Assembly (NCBI GenBank): GCA_032622095.1
Contig: CP136066.1
Coordinates: forward strand, 90,231,319 to 90,295,318
Length of the DNA: 64,000 bases
Direction of reading: 5' to 3'
From: Siphonodentalium dalli
Taxonomy: Eukaryota > Mollusca > Scaphopoda > Gadilida > Siphonodentaliidae
A model generated the notes under the pieces. The model was not told the origin of the DNA. It saw only the letters and a list, made by a program, of their open reading frames with translations, and did not search any database. The stretch's first letter is position 1. The number at the start of each line of letters is the position of its first letter. This document shows positions 43,941 to 57,072 of the stretch, in pieces. The position numbers and the translations under genes are program-made.

Positions 43941-45376
43941 TATAGAGTTTGCTTTAATAAATAACCACATGTTTTATACAAAATTATGTGGTTAACTATT
44001 CTGTTGACAAATTCGTTTTTATTAATGGCGGTGCGCGACCACTCAGATGGTGGCTCTTTGGCACCATTCTTCAAACAACATGCACATTTAGATTCATCGT
44101 ATCATGCGTGTACATTTAAATGACTAGTTGTTCCAAAATGGAGGACACTTTGAAATATAAAGGACTCAGAGTGACCAATTCTGAATTGATATTTCCATGC
44201 GGATATATACATGGAGAAAAACTATATACAACAGAATCGCGCGGAACTGCATTTGGAAAATGCCTGAAAATCCTACCCCGTCCGCCCGTCCCTTACTGGA
44301 CCCATATATGTTATGTATGGTTTATTACCACAAATGAGTCAAATATCATTAGATCTTGAAACCATAAATCAAGAAATATATATTTGTTATACATGGTAAA
44401 TACAAAGAGTTATTATTTACCTCCTGTGCGGGAAGTTGATAATATATGCTGATGAAATGCTTAGATTCAATGACGTGGTTATAGATGGTCCCTAGCGGTG
44501 TGTCCAACTTGGAAAATTCACCTTACCAGGTCCCTTGAACCAGAACAAAATCTCAAGTCTGGGAAATTCCATTTGACCCCCGCCCCCCCCCCCCCCCCAC
44601 CCCCATTTTCGCCATATATTTTCCAACCATATATAGTACGATGAATTTTCCAACGGCTCCAACCTAATACCCCCAATTGTCTGGGAATTGTCCAACTGGT
44701 GGATGTTTTACATCCAGAACTTGACAAATATCTTACCTTTTTGTCTAAAAACGATTTCCCCATCGAGAGTCACTTGAATGATGATGCGTGTTGTCAATTT
44801 GGATATAAATTTGTAAATATAAGATTTTTCTCAATTTCTATATGATCACTCTACAAGAGTTTCACATCACTTTAAAATTGAGCGTTGAAAATTATATTGG
44901 CCTTTATAATAACTTGCTCATCGCATGCATGCAGCTTTGGTATCAGTTATGTACGATAGAGTCTCCCCAAATTCCCGTTATTTTGCACGGTATATATCTC
45001 CGATTCAAAGGAAGCCATGGTAATAGACATGACAAAAAAACATAGTAAATTTACAACAGTATTTTGGGTCGTAGATAAAACTCTGATAATAACCATACTA
45101 CCATGGCAATTACCAGGAGGCAATAACATTGGTAAATACAACGATCTTTTGATGTTAAAACTATGGTAAGTATATACGATAATTTCCCCATAGTCTTTAA
45201 TAACCATGTTTTAAAATATAACCGTGCTCAAAACACAGTTGTAAAAAACTGTTTTGTTTTACTATATATAAAAAAAAAAACAGTATCGTCACATTTAGTT
45301 TTGAACACTTTGTTCAGCGGAATAAAGCTAAAAACAAATTTAAGTCATCAACCACAGCAAGCTCCATGCAGAGATC
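43941..45376. other. Intergenic sequence with poly-C tract
   Basis: A C run with CCCCCAC interruptions lies at about 44578-44603. Around 44490-44700 the words GTCCAACTTGGAAAATTC and CCAACGGCTCC recur, which recall the repeat flank near 55600-55800. No gene is supported. Confidence 0.45.
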
Positions 45377-45378
45377 TA

Positions 45379-45681
45379 TGGGAGGCCAAATTCACATTTA
45401 TTAATAATTGCGATGAAGCGCTATTATATTGCGCTGAAGCGCAATCCAGCTTGATTCATATCAAATCACTGAAGCGCAATTATTGTTACAAGCTTACACC
45501 CCTGAACAGATAGTTTTTCCATTAATTAACTGGGCGTTCCCATATATGGGAAAATAATTGCGCTGAAGCGCAATTAATTTTCTATTGGATTTATTCATTA
45601 ATTAACTGGGGTGTTTAGCCACATATATAAAATTAATTGCGCTGAAGTACAATTATTATTAAATGTGAATTTGGCCTCCCA
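45379..45681. mobile_element. 303-bp MITE, TGGGAGGCC ends, palindromic interior
   Basis: The inverted ends TGGGAGGCCAAATTCACATT and the reverse complement (ending CCTCCCA) are flanked by TA on both sides (45377-45378, 45682-45683), a Tc1/mariner-like target. The interior carries at least six copies of TTGCGCTGAAGCGCAA or halves of it, four of them spaced by unrelated AT-rich text. It is the best preserved member of the family also at 15.7, 17.4 and 61.8-62.2 kb. Confidence 0.85.
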
Positions 45682-45683
45682 TA

Positions 45684-47339
45684 GAGTTCAGTCCCCTATA
45701 TACGCAGGACTTAAATCGTGTAGCGAGGGGACTGAACTCTGTTTTGCAGCTTGCGACCACAGACCAAGAATATATTATTTACAAATCTGCTAATACATCA
45801 GAAGATCGTAGCGTTACGGCCTGCATGTGTGGTCTATATATACAAACTCCAAGCATGTTAATACTAAACGAATATCCGGTTAGCTGCATGCATGCGAACG
45901 ATAGCATTCACGTGCGTGTGATCAAGGCATCGCGCTATCATTCATTCACCTTTTTGAGATCGCAAATCTGAATGCTGAGATGGATGTTCAATTAATTTCA
46001 ATTGAAATACATTCATAATAGATATGTACACAATATTTCGAATATGTTATGGGTTCATATTTCAGATGACATTCGCAGTCCAATTGATCAGTCTTAGATA
46101 CACATAAAAACACTCGAAAACTCATCAGAACTCCTTAAGTCACAGTACTACGCATATTTACTGCACAGATGCTCGGCGTTTGGTGACATCTTCGTCTGTG
46201 GCGTTAACAACTTTCTGTGCCGACAGTGGTCACTCCATACGGCGCGGATATGGAGAACGACACTGATTTTTTAAATTATGTTCAATAATATATTGTTCCA
46301 TAATATAGTGGATAAATACTCCTGCTTCATGTGGACATACACATACGTTGTTCGTTATATGTTTTACGATGAGAAACCAACATATCCCCATATCATATAC
46401 GTGAAAATGACTTTCCCATTTTATCGGCTTTGGCGATACACTCGGCTTTGGTGATACCACGTACACGGGGTGATATTCCTTAAGTTTGTAAAATCTCTAA
46501 ATATAAACACATTATTATTGATTTGCCATTTATATATCAGAAATAAAAATCCTTCTTAATAAGTCATATTGAACTGATGCCCTACAACAAACTATAGTCC
46601 ATTTAGTAATGGTTAGAGCACAAGAATTGTTCTTTACCAGAATCAATCGAGTCGAAGACGAGATTTATTCTGGTAAAGAACTATTCGTGTGCTCCGACCG
46701 ACTTAGAGCACAATTGATCCCACATAATCAACTGAAAATGTGCCATTGAGGGTGTTTTGACCACGACGCACAATCCGTGCGCTGGCCGCGATTGGACACA
46801 ATAGCCGGTTAGCCACACCCAACAACGTGATTATCATGCACTGATCGATGTTGAATGTGAATAGATATGTCCGAAACAATGCGAACTGGTCCCACTTTAA
46901 AGCACCCGTGCGATTTGTCTGTTATGAGTTGCGTGTGCCTAACAATGGGATAATCACTGAACTATTCCTTCGCCAGCCTTGGGAATTGGTGTGCTTTACC
47001 AAAAATCAGTGAACGATTGTAACAATGGGATTGTGCTCTAAGCAGACTCATCAAAACCGAAAGCAATTATATTTCAGGGCCACCAATCAACATTCCCGCG
47101 CAGTGCATATGATACCTCATGTTCTGTTCCAACAAACTCGAACTACATGTATATAGTCGAAGATCACTGTCATCTCGGAATCGTTCTGCAATCCGATCGT
47201 CAATGGGAACACATCTATACAAGAATGCCGGCACTGTTCTTTCACAACTCCGAAAATTAAAGTATATGTTATCACGGGACCCTCGACACATTGTTCAAAA
47301 CAAATATGTATGGCAACTGTGTCGGGGACTCTGCCCCTG
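45684..47339. other. Unassigned intergenic sequence
   Basis: An open frame after a CTGTTTTGCAG acceptor-like site (45754) runs to a stop at 45971, with several cysteines, but I recognise no family and see no linked exon. An inverted pair lies at about 46612-46710 (GAGCACAAGAATTGTTCTTT and its near reverse complement TAAAGAACTATTCGTGTGCT). The motif is also partly echoed at 47030. No gene is called. Confidence 0.4.
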
Positions 47340-48280
47340 ACAGCACAAAATCGACTAGACAAACTATTATACGATGCAGCGCGAGTTGTTTCTGTCCTAA
47401 CTAGATCCTCGCCGAACGCCAATTTACTTAACGAACTTGGATGGAAACCCCTTCAGTTTCGGTAGAGGGGTAAAGTCGCAAGAGCTATACTCGACCTTCA
47501 CCTCAGAATTTGCAGTCACGTTATATTCAACTAATTAACGGGTCTTTTTCAGATGGTTTCTAGAACAGCAAAGTGGGTGGAATATATTGATATATAAGTC
47601 ACATTGCACGTGTGGGTGGAATGGAGTCGATTTGAGATTATAGATGCGCGACCTACGGATTCGCCGAGATGCAGAAAAATTATATCTGATGCACAAAATT
47701 GTCAACTGTAAACCGGTACTACCCCCCCCCCCCCCCAATGTTTGTCCGATCTTCTTCTATCTCGTGACGGTGATATAGGAGTCGTTATACTTTTTGCGCA
47801 ACGCGGATGATTTGAGAACTATACTTTTGTCATCTAGAAACCTTCAAGAAATCTTTCTTTCCGAAAACAATCGAAGTTTGGAACTGCTTGGCAAATGACA
47901 ACAAAAGAATTTTTTTTCAAATTAACAATTTTCCCCAAGAGGACAATATCATCACATGTATATCTCGGTGGCCGACAAACAAATACCATACACTGTCGAA
48001 TAAGTGTAGTAATCTGAATCTTGACAAAGTTGAAAACCACATTGGTGATAACCCCATGTTTACTTGTGGAAGCCCTGTGGAAGATGCAGAACACTTTTTC
48101 ATGTATGCACCCTTTATTCACAACACACAGAACTGTCAAAATAATGTTATGAGATCATTTCGAGTCGTGTCCTATGAAGCGCTTTTAAAAGGAGATCTAA
48201 CTTTAACCGCCAAAGAAAATTTCATGTATACAACTTTAAAATTCATAAAAATGTTCCGGACGATTTGCGACGTGCAATGA
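47340..48280 (+). mobile_element. LINE ORF2 carboxy-terminal remnant, plus strand
   Basis: The text in order is NRLDKLLYDAARVVSVLTRS and NELGWKPLQF (47345-47460), then RRDAEKLYLMHKIVN (near 47662-47705), then in another frame SLELLGK and finally FTCGSPVEDAEHFFMYAPFI (48058-48117). The last piece is the Cys/His-rich carboxy-terminal segment (C.CG..EDAEHFF..CPF), with Ala where a Cys is expected. Frame changes and an unrelated insert of about 190 bp (47465-47655) break it. A C run at 47720-47734 lies inside. The element resembles jockey/CR1-like LINEs; the last open frame ends at 48280. Confidence 0.75.
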
Positions 48281-48550
48281 ATGAGCTCCTGTAAACTCAC
48301 AAAATCGGCACTCTGTACCATAAATGTACTTGCTGCCACAATACCCTTTTCTATAACTTATTCAAACTACCCCTTTCTATTTACCATTTCCCATACACAC
48401 CAAGTAACCCTTTCCCCATACTATACATGTATATATATGCTGCAGTTGTCATACTATAGCCATATGTGTGTATAATTATACTCATTATCCCCCACCACAC
48501 TCCAGATTTATAACAGTTAACACCCATGCATATATCCGTTATATTCGGGT

Positions 48551-48581
48551 ACTCTCTCTCTCTCTATATATATATATATAT
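48551..48581 (+). repeat. Compound microsatellite (CT)n(TA)n
   Basis: CT repeats about seven times, then TA about nine times. Confidence 0.9.
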
Positions 48582-48739
48582 TCTACCCGCCCTACCAAAA
48601 CCTGATATAAATCCAAAGTAAATTGTTATATACGCATGTATGACCTGTAGGAAGCGGAGTTCCATCTAAGTTTTACAGAACTTGTCCTCCAATCCCTTAT
48701 ATGTAATGTATTCTTTATACATAATACTAATAGAATATG

Positions 48740-49930
48740 CTTAAATCAAACTGATTTTAATGAAGATAGTCGGGTGTACGTGATGCAAATGTCATGCGAA
48801 CGATGGGCCATAACTAAATACATAGCGAGAATAACATTTGACCGACATCCAACCCAGTTCAGCAGTTCAAAATCCGTTCAGCACGTTGTCGGGTATATAG
48901 TACATGCAGCAGATTGATTGATTGATTGTTTATTGGTGATATAATGCAATACTTATGTTTATAACAATTACAATACAAGAAGAGTATAACATTATATCAT
49001 CAGGGGATGTCATAATCTCGATGACTGTCTTCCTGACATCCCCTGGCGCAGATTTGGTGATCAAGGCCTGATTATATAAACAACGTATGTACAAGAACAT
49101 GTGAGTGATTTAAATGGTGTCTCTGGTCCATAAATAAGATTTTTCTTGAATGAGTAATTGGTTATTGCTCGGATATAAAGGAAGATTACACCGAACGCAG
49201 TCTAATCTATTTTTAACGAGGATAGTCGGGTATATATAGGTTATGCACATACCTTTTAATCGATATTCCTAAACCAAATACACAGAGAGAACAGTACCAT
49301 TTGACCGACCACCATCCCAGTCAGCAGTTTAAAATCCCGTTCAGCTCATTATCTGGAGCAGATCAGCAGAATCTCTAAAACTCAGTTTAACTGATATTTA
49401 ACAATCGGGTATATATATATAGGCTATGCAAATAACTTGTTATCAACGGGTCATCAACAAATACATGGAGAGAACACCATCTGACCGATGTCCGCCACAT
49501 ATCAACAGTTCAAAATTCCGTTCAGCTCTTTACCGGGAACAGTTCGGCAGATTCACAGAACGCAGTTTAACCGATTTTAGTCGGGTATACTATTGTGCAA
49601 ATGACTTTTTATCGCCGGACCATAACTAAATACATGGGGGGACACGATTTGACCAACCTACACCCGAGTTCAGCAGCTCAAAATCCCGTTCAGCTCTTTA
49701 TCTGGAGCAGTTAAGAAGAATATCCAAAACTCAGTTTAATTGATTTTTAACGAAGATATTCGGGTGCATGCGATTCAAGTGACGTGTAATCGGTGGGCCA
49801 TAAACCAGTAATATTGAGAGAAAACCATTTGACCGACGTCCACCCCAGTTCAGCACTTCATATATGGAACAGTTCAGCAGATTCTCACAAACTCGATCAG
49901 TTTAACTGATTTTTAAAAGGGTATATATCT
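48740..49930 (+). repeat. Degenerate ~180-bp tandem repeat, five units
   Basis: Repeated words in fixed order are TTTTTAACGAAGATAGTCGG, GTGATGCAAATG, ATCGGTGGGCCATAAC, AAATACATAGAGAGAACACC, ATTTGACCGACNTCCACCCC and AGTTCAGCAGTTCAAAATCC. Unit starts are near 48765, 49218, 49400, 49578 and 49757. The first gap is long because another repeat (48911-49195) sits in it. The units differ widely, so the array is old. The open frame at 49426-49629 is an artefact. Confidence 0.8.
48911..49195 (-). mobile_element. LINE 3' tail fragment (minus strand) inside the ~180-bp array
   Basis: It starts with AGATTGATTGATTGATTGTT. On the minus strand this is an AATC tail repeated three to four times after an AATAAACAATC end, as in CR1/L2-like LINEs. 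The following 250 bp has no readable protein. It interrupts the tandem array, so it inserted after the array formed. Confidence 0.55.
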
Positions 49931-51239
49931 TAAACTGTCCATACCCCAATTCCTGCCGCTGATGCAATCTCTATGCATCGTTTATCTCCCCTGATCATGG
50001 CTGTATTGTATGGTATGGTCTGGTGTATTTAGATTCCGCCGATGATTTTACGGCGCACCCCCATATGTGGTAATACATGTAAAAAGACTATACATATCAA
50101 TATAAAACAAAGACAGTTCCTTAAAACATGTAGTCCTGCACAAATTTTGATAACAAAGGTGGTACAACAGCGTGGCATGTGAGGCCTAAAGTTCCGAATG
50201 AAGTTGGGTTGAGTCCAGGTATGAAACGTGAACTGACATCATGTAAGGCACTGAGTATTTCAGAGAACAATTCGCCCGCGAAACTCTGTACACCATAGTC
50301 GTTATTTGGTGGGAGAATCCAGATTCAGATTACGGATTAGTCCCCGTACGACGTGGTTCGGTAAACGAACAGACCAGAATCGGTAAACGAACAGACCGTA
50401 ATCGTAATCAATCGTTATTTCGTCGTAATCCAGATTCAGATCATGATTTCGATTACGGACTCAAACGTTCGTAATGTAAACAAACCGATATTTCGCCACC
50501 TCGAAGTTTAAAAACACAATAAAACATAAGAATCCGTCTCTTGTGTACAAATTATTGCAGAATATAAACGAGCTATATCAAAGAATTTTAAATGCGGAGA
50601 CATTGTTTGTTTTATCGAGTGTAAACTGGGAGAATATTACTGAAATTAACCAAATAATAATGTTATTGATAGTAACGCTGGGGGAGCACTTCGGTTGATG
50701 GCGAAGCAAATCATTATCGATTTCATTGTCACTTTCATATGTCCATTTCGTAATTCCATCCATAAAATACCGCATGTCGATTTCAAATTCGGCGGATACG
50801 TCACCATTGACCGAATTCACGTGAACCTTTATGGATATGATTGTATTCTACTTTGTTCGTTATTATAATGTTTCTTTATATTCAAGAAATAGTAGGATTA
50901 TATGATATCGATGGATTATCAGATACACGTATATACTATCTAGTCTTATAGCAATTTCATATTTAAAATGTTTTGTTTTCGTTAAATGCAGTAGTTTTGT
51001 ACAATAGTCGCTGTATAGTGCAGAAACACAGGCATGTTTTGGCCAACGTATTGTACAATAGTTGGAAAATAAAGCTTTGCTCATGAAGCTAATGTTGTGG
51101 CCTTGTGATCGCACGTGAACTGCATCTCCCAATCATACAAACACAAATGTAAAGCTTATTCTAGGATCTCAGGACTATATAGTGGAAATGTCAGTCAATT
51201 TATTGATTAAGTACCCACACGTACATGTACAAGTTCTAG
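49931..51239. other. Intergenic sequence with part of a larger inverted pair
   Basis: The stretch 50255-50490 (CCCGCGAAACTCTGTACACC, GAATCCAGATTCAGATTACG) is matched in inverse near 56540-56740, outside the fold-back element at 51240-55545. A minus-strand open frame at 50578-50820 has no family resemblance. Confidence 0.45.
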
Positions 51240-54200
51240 GGATAGTGTGGTCGTCAGAGGGTTCGACCCGGAAGAAATTGGTATAGAAGCGGTTTTGGTG
51301 TCATTCGACGCGGGAGAATCTCGTGAATAACATATCCAAAATCCGCTAAAATCCGCTTTGGGCAAAATTCAGGATCCAAGATGGCGTCCAACAAGGCTGC
51401 CGTTAGTCAAAAGATACTCTGACTGAGATTAATTCGATAACAGTGAGAACAAATGTTGTCATATGTATAAATTTGTATACATTTTTGCAAAGGTAAAGTG
51501 TTGAGCCACCTGTTTATGGCAAAAATGGAACCCATCGTCCCAGATGGCCGCCAAAATGGCGGCCTAAACTCGAACATTTGAAGTTTTTGCCTAATATCTT
51601 AAAGATCAATTCCTGTTGTTTGATAATGGTTCAGACTGGCGACATTGATTAGTCATATTCATGTTAATTCATCATTGGAGCAATGAAAGATACCATAAAT
51701 GGGGTCCCAGACTCATCTACACCCTCAAAAATTCGATTTTACAGAACGCGGTATAACATTCCACAAAACTCTCCATTGTGATTACAGTCATATATCAACA
51801 AGAAATGGACAGAACTGTACAATGTAAGTTGGGCATACCAATATCTATAAATACTCCAATTCAATGAAACCCACATTGGCGCTTTGTCTCAAAATGGCTG
51901 CCAAAATGGCGGTCAAAATATGGAAAATGGCGGATATTGATCACAGTGTCATTCAATCCATTATAAGTAGTGGTTGATGAATAAAATTGACTAAATAAAT
52001 ACGAATGAATACCTCTTTATGATGCCATTATGCTAGCTCTATGTAAAAACTTAAAAATCAGTACCAAAAATGGCCACCCGATGTGAAAAATACTATTTTC
52101 TATCACTTCTGTTTATCACTTGTTGCTCTCTGAACTGGGAAACAATGGGTATATTCTTTCAATGATCGTGTCAACTGATCATTACAGCAATGACATTTCT
52201 AATAGATTAGATCATAGTTTACTCCGGTCCTTCACTAATAAGTTATAACGAATGCGGTATGAAATTTAACCAAAATCGACTTTGGGGTTCTGGTCACATT
52301 TGATATTTAGGGATGAGCAGATCTTGTCTACAAAATAATTGATCGTTTCTTTTATTTGTGAACATTCCATCTCAAATAGACCAAAAGAAACAATACATTT
52401 TATCTAATATGGCTTCCAAAACGAAAATGGTAGACTCTGCCCAGCTTATCACATAATGGAAGTTGTGAGTGGTGGATGCAGTTGATAGTTGGCTCATATA
52501 CATGTATGTGGCTCATATACATCAAAACTATTTATTTTCAATCTTTTGGTGGCTTCCCGCGGGTTGACAAAATCTCGACTCATCAGTGCTATAATATCCA
52601 TTATGGCGGGAAATGAGTATTTGATACCATTCGAATCGTGAGAAAAAATCCCATCCGATGGGCCAAACTGTCCTTGCATTGGATGACAAATATTCGCACA
52701 AACCAGTGAAGCAAATGTCGTATATCCAGCGATCTTTACAATTATTCGTACTATGAGGTCGTATGTCCAACAGCAGCCAATCGGACGCTTCATGTTGTCC
52801 ACGTGACTTCTGTTTTGTGTTTGTGAATTCTAAAATGTGTGCTATATGGCAGTATCTCCATGTTAGTCGCGTGATCATTTGGTGATTTAAATTTTGTGAT
52901 TGTTCCACACATTTCTGTATGATGATGCACATGGGTGAATTTTCATAGTGTAGAATAGGCACTTTTTAGTTCATAGACACATGCGATTGCCACCATATTT
53001 AGCCTAATCTGCATTTATTAGCACAACTTCATTATAGCACGGAAACGAATCGTCGCTGGCATACGCGAAATGTCATATCTCCAAACAAGCTATTGCTTTT
53101 TAAAAGAAAACGAGGGAATAAACAGCAAACAATATGTGGTTCAATGAACAGCTAATGTCAGTTTTCATTGGGATAAATACAACAATACGTCATGCTTTGT
53201 CAACATTAGGAGAAATGTTGTCTAAAAACTTCAACCTTCATTTTCTCGGAAAGTTGAAAATGTGGGTTACATTATAGCACTGATGCGACGAAATATTAAC
53301 TATTCGGGCTCGGTCATCATTTTCAAGTTTCAAGCTGGAACTAAATGTAGCCCATGGATTCCCCATTTCGACATGTAAGAAAAGTAGTTTTACTCTGATC
53401 TCTTCCCAGATATCAACTCTCCGGTAAATGGTGATCTCTTATGTTCTAGAAAATACGTGTGCCAAATACATATATGTATGAAGAAACTATTCCCATACAT
53501 TGTTTACACATCGACTCCGTAAGTATGTGGAGGTTTTCTTGGACAAGCGGGATTTTCAAACCTCGAAACCGTCCGTACAAACAATAAAAGTTAATAGGAA
53601 ATGACGTTGGATGTAGGTCTAGAGTACGTCGTCCGCATGAAATAGTTTCGTGTCAATAATTTGCACATAGTTCGTGCTCTGATGAGCATGCATGAACGCC
53701 TTATGTGGCAGTTTGATTGTCTAACATCCGGAAAATAACATGTTCATTGTTCACATTTCTTAGACAAACATGTTGTTAATCACCATCTTCATGTGGCATT
53801 TCTATCCAATGACAACCTTGAAATGCCAGTTAATCAAGCTAAATGGTTGATACCTTTACGCCTACGGGTCAGATCCAGCCGTGACGCACATTGTGTCTAC
53901 ATATCTTTGATGAAATTCACTAAATGTGTAGAAGATATAGGTGCGTCTATATATGTACTAGAATGTTTCTATCCACATGTATATACCCACAATCGCATGA
54001 CACGGAATTGTCACATAAAGTGTGAAGGGTATACAATGTACGTGCGAATTTTCATTTTTCCTCTTGATATTGAAGACAATAATAACCAACTTGCCCACCA
54101 ATTAAGTAAACCCCTGATTATTCGCTTTTCCCTCCTGTCCTTTTCACTTTCGCCAGCACTGGAAAACCTATTATAGCCTGATGCTTCCGTACTAGACCAC

Positions 54201-55545
54201 CGATGCCCATATAATTGATGTTCCGAATGGTCGTTATTAAGTAGAAATGTTGACACTGTGTTTTCAAATAATCCAGATTCGTAGCAATTTAATTTATTTT
54301 TAATTAATTTCCAGATAGTCCCTCGTAATAAGTGGACATCGTGTTGGTTCCTGCAGTAGATACTGCTTAGTTGGAACATTTCGGGCTGAACTGATTGTGG
54401 TAGTAGATTATTGGCAACATGTTTAATAGGTCTGTCATCGTTAGCTCACAACCGAAGTGTTGTTTCGGCTTTCCTCTGAGCAGAACTTAAATTTCGACAA
54501 TTTTCGGTGGCCATTTTGGTAGCCATCTTAGCATTTTGAATCGTGATTGGCTACTCATACCCACAAAAAACATTGATTTCAATCAATGATGTGTATTTGT
54601 GCCGAATTGGCGTTTTGTCGAATGGGTTTTCGTGAATAACTACATATTTGCCATTTTCATTATTATTGGCGACCTTGTTGGACGCCATCTTGAATTCTGT
54701 ATTTGCCCAAAAGCGGATTTTAGCGGATTTTGGATATGTTATACACGAGATTCTCCCGCGTCGAATGACAACAAAACCGTTTCTTTACCAATTCCTTCTG
54801 GGTCTAACCCTCTGACGACCATTCTAAATATCTGCCATTTTCCATATTTTAACCGCCATTTTGGCAGCCATTTTAAGACAAAGCGCCAATTTGGGTTTCA
54901 TTGAATTGGAGCAATTATAGATAATGGTATGCCCAATCTACATTGTACAGTTCTGTCCATTTATTGTTGATATACGACTGGAATCCCAATGGCGATATTT
55001 GTGGAATTTTATACCGCGTTCTGTAAAATCAAATTTTTGAGGGTGTATATGAGTCTGGGACCCCAATTATGGTATCTTTCATTGCTCCAATGATGAATTA
55101 ACATGAATATGACTAATCAATGTCGCCAGTCTGAACCATTATCAAACAACAGGAATTGATCTTTAAGATATTAGGCAAAAATTTCAAATTTTCGAGTTTT
55201 GGCCACCATTTTGGCAGCCATCTGGGGCGAGGGGTTCCATTTTTTCTATAAATATGTGGCATAATACTTTACCTTCGCAAAAATGTATATATTTGTATTA
55301 ATATGGCAACATTTGTTCTCATTATGTCGAATTAATCTCAGTCATAATCTCTTTTGACTAATGGCGGCCATGTTGGACGCCATCTTGGATCCTGGATTTT
55401 GCCCAAAGCGGATTTTAGCGGATTTTGGATATGTTGTAGCAGAGATTCTCCCGGATTGAATGACACCGAGATCGCTTCTATACCAATTTCTTCTGTGTTG
55501 ACCCCTTTTTTGCGTACCACGACCACACTAGGACGTGGATAGAGG
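51240..55545. mobile_element. Second long fold-back element (same family as 9468-20190)
   Basis: The left arm, about 51240-52480, pairs with the reverse complement of 54835-55545. Shared text includes GAAATTGGTATAGAAGCG, CATATCCAAAATCCGCTAAA, ATCCAAGATGGCGTCCAACA, TCATCATTGGAGCAATGAAA and ACAGAACGCGGTATAA. A second, partial right arm restarts at 54832 and runs down to about 54480 with the same outer words. The centre (52490-54480) is AT-rich and has no recognised transposase. The arms resemble the arms at 9468-10055 (GAGCAATGAAA, TTTTACAGAACGC, ATATCAACAAGAAATG), so both elements share an ancestor. Confidence 0.75.
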
Positions 55546-57072
55546 TTTCCTCAGATTTCCCGCCAACTGCACCCCGCCCCCTTAAACCAAACATCAATCT
55601 CACAGGTTCGCAGAATTCCATTTGCACCACCTTGGAAATATCCAACCTGACACACACTAAGATTGGAAAACTACCAACTTTTACTGGTTGAAAAAATCAA
55701 ACAATGAGAACAATTCCAACCTACATACGGTGTCAAATTAATGTCCAACTAATGTTGTGTCATGCATGAAATTTCCAACTGCTGGAAATGTACCAAAGTT
55801 TAGTTTAAACATATATATTTCAAATATTTGTCAAATTTAAATAACACATGATATATAACACATACATGTGTTTGTACAGACACTGGGATTGGAGGACAAG
55901 TGCTGACTCGCTTAAGGGTCCCCCTCTCCCATATGTTATTACACTGAAAAAATAAATAATTAGTAATGACAAAGCAACATGACTACCAAAACAAATTGAA
56001 CATATATACAGATCACCGGTCACCCCTACCCCGAGTTAGTCATAAGTTTGTATATGTATTTATTTAAAATCGGGTTTGTTTGTTGCGTTTGCTGGCCTGT
56101 TCGTATCATTATTTGGAACAGTTAGTCAAAAGAATCCTGATTTGCCTCACGTGTGAATGACTACACAGCTAAGAAAATTGTACCAATGTTCGGGGGGGGT
56201 CGAGACACCCCAATTAGCCCCTGTCGCCACGTCCCTGTACAACTGACACGTTTCGTGTGTTCACCACAATATTTTCGGAATTTGATTCAGGAGACCTAGA
56301 GCTGTTAGAAATGCTTGCCCTCATCAATAAACACACTTTAACTTGAAAAAAGATGCGATTAAGTCGGATTGGCAGCTAATTATGTGCCATGTATAAACAC
56401 ATAGAAGAAACGCATGACAAAAACATGAACTTTATGGATACAAATGATACTTGTGTCAAATACATGAGCCATGTTTGACGCTGGGAAAACATTAAACATA
56501 GTATCGGAGACCATGTGGATTTCAAAATCTGACCTAGAATCAGGAATTAGCCCCGCCCCCGTAATCGGATTCGGATTCTGAATCTGGATTCCCACGAAAT
56601 AACGACTCAGAGGGCAAGTTCTTTCGTGGTGAAGTTGATGTATCGGCGCATATTCAGATCAGCGAACCGCGAAACTTTGTACACCAGGCAATGAGATAAA
56701 CGCATATTCAGTTCAGTGAACCGCGAAACTATGTTATTACGCCACCTGTGGTGTATCTAGCGGCTGATATTTTGATATTGCGTGGTGGACAGGATTCTTG
56801 TGGGGCTTTTATTTATAGAGTTGGAAATTCCGTTTATTTAAAAGTCGGAACTACGCGACCAGTAGGCCAAGTCCAGTAAAACGGTTCGTTATAGGTGCTG
56901 GTTGTTATTGTTATTTTAACGGAATTCTGAGTTGGTCATTCGCGAAACCAATATATTTTATATTCTATAATTAAAACCGTGGGTATATAATATATGATCC
57001 TCTTTATGGATATTATAGGAAGGTAAATTTAGCTAAAGCGGTGGGATATCTTGCAAGACAACACATTTCGGT
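55546..57072. other. Intergenic repeats
   Basis: Words such as GCGAACCGCGAAACTNTGTACACC repeat (56655, 56711). The stretch from about 56915 to 57000 (AACGGAATTCTGAG, AACCAATATATTTTATATT) is repeated in the same orientation at 58180-58260. 56540-56640 is the inverse partner of 50310-50400. No gene is seen. Confidence 0.45.

Noticed and set aside
45754-45971. Terminal exon of a cysteine-containing protein after a TTTTGCAG acceptor
   Set aside because: There is no family resemblance and no upstream exon or matching phase could be found. It directly abuts a MITE.
52494-52962. Minus-strand open frames of 102 and 144 codons
   Set aside because: They overlap each other in different frames at the centre of a fold-back element and resemble no protein family.
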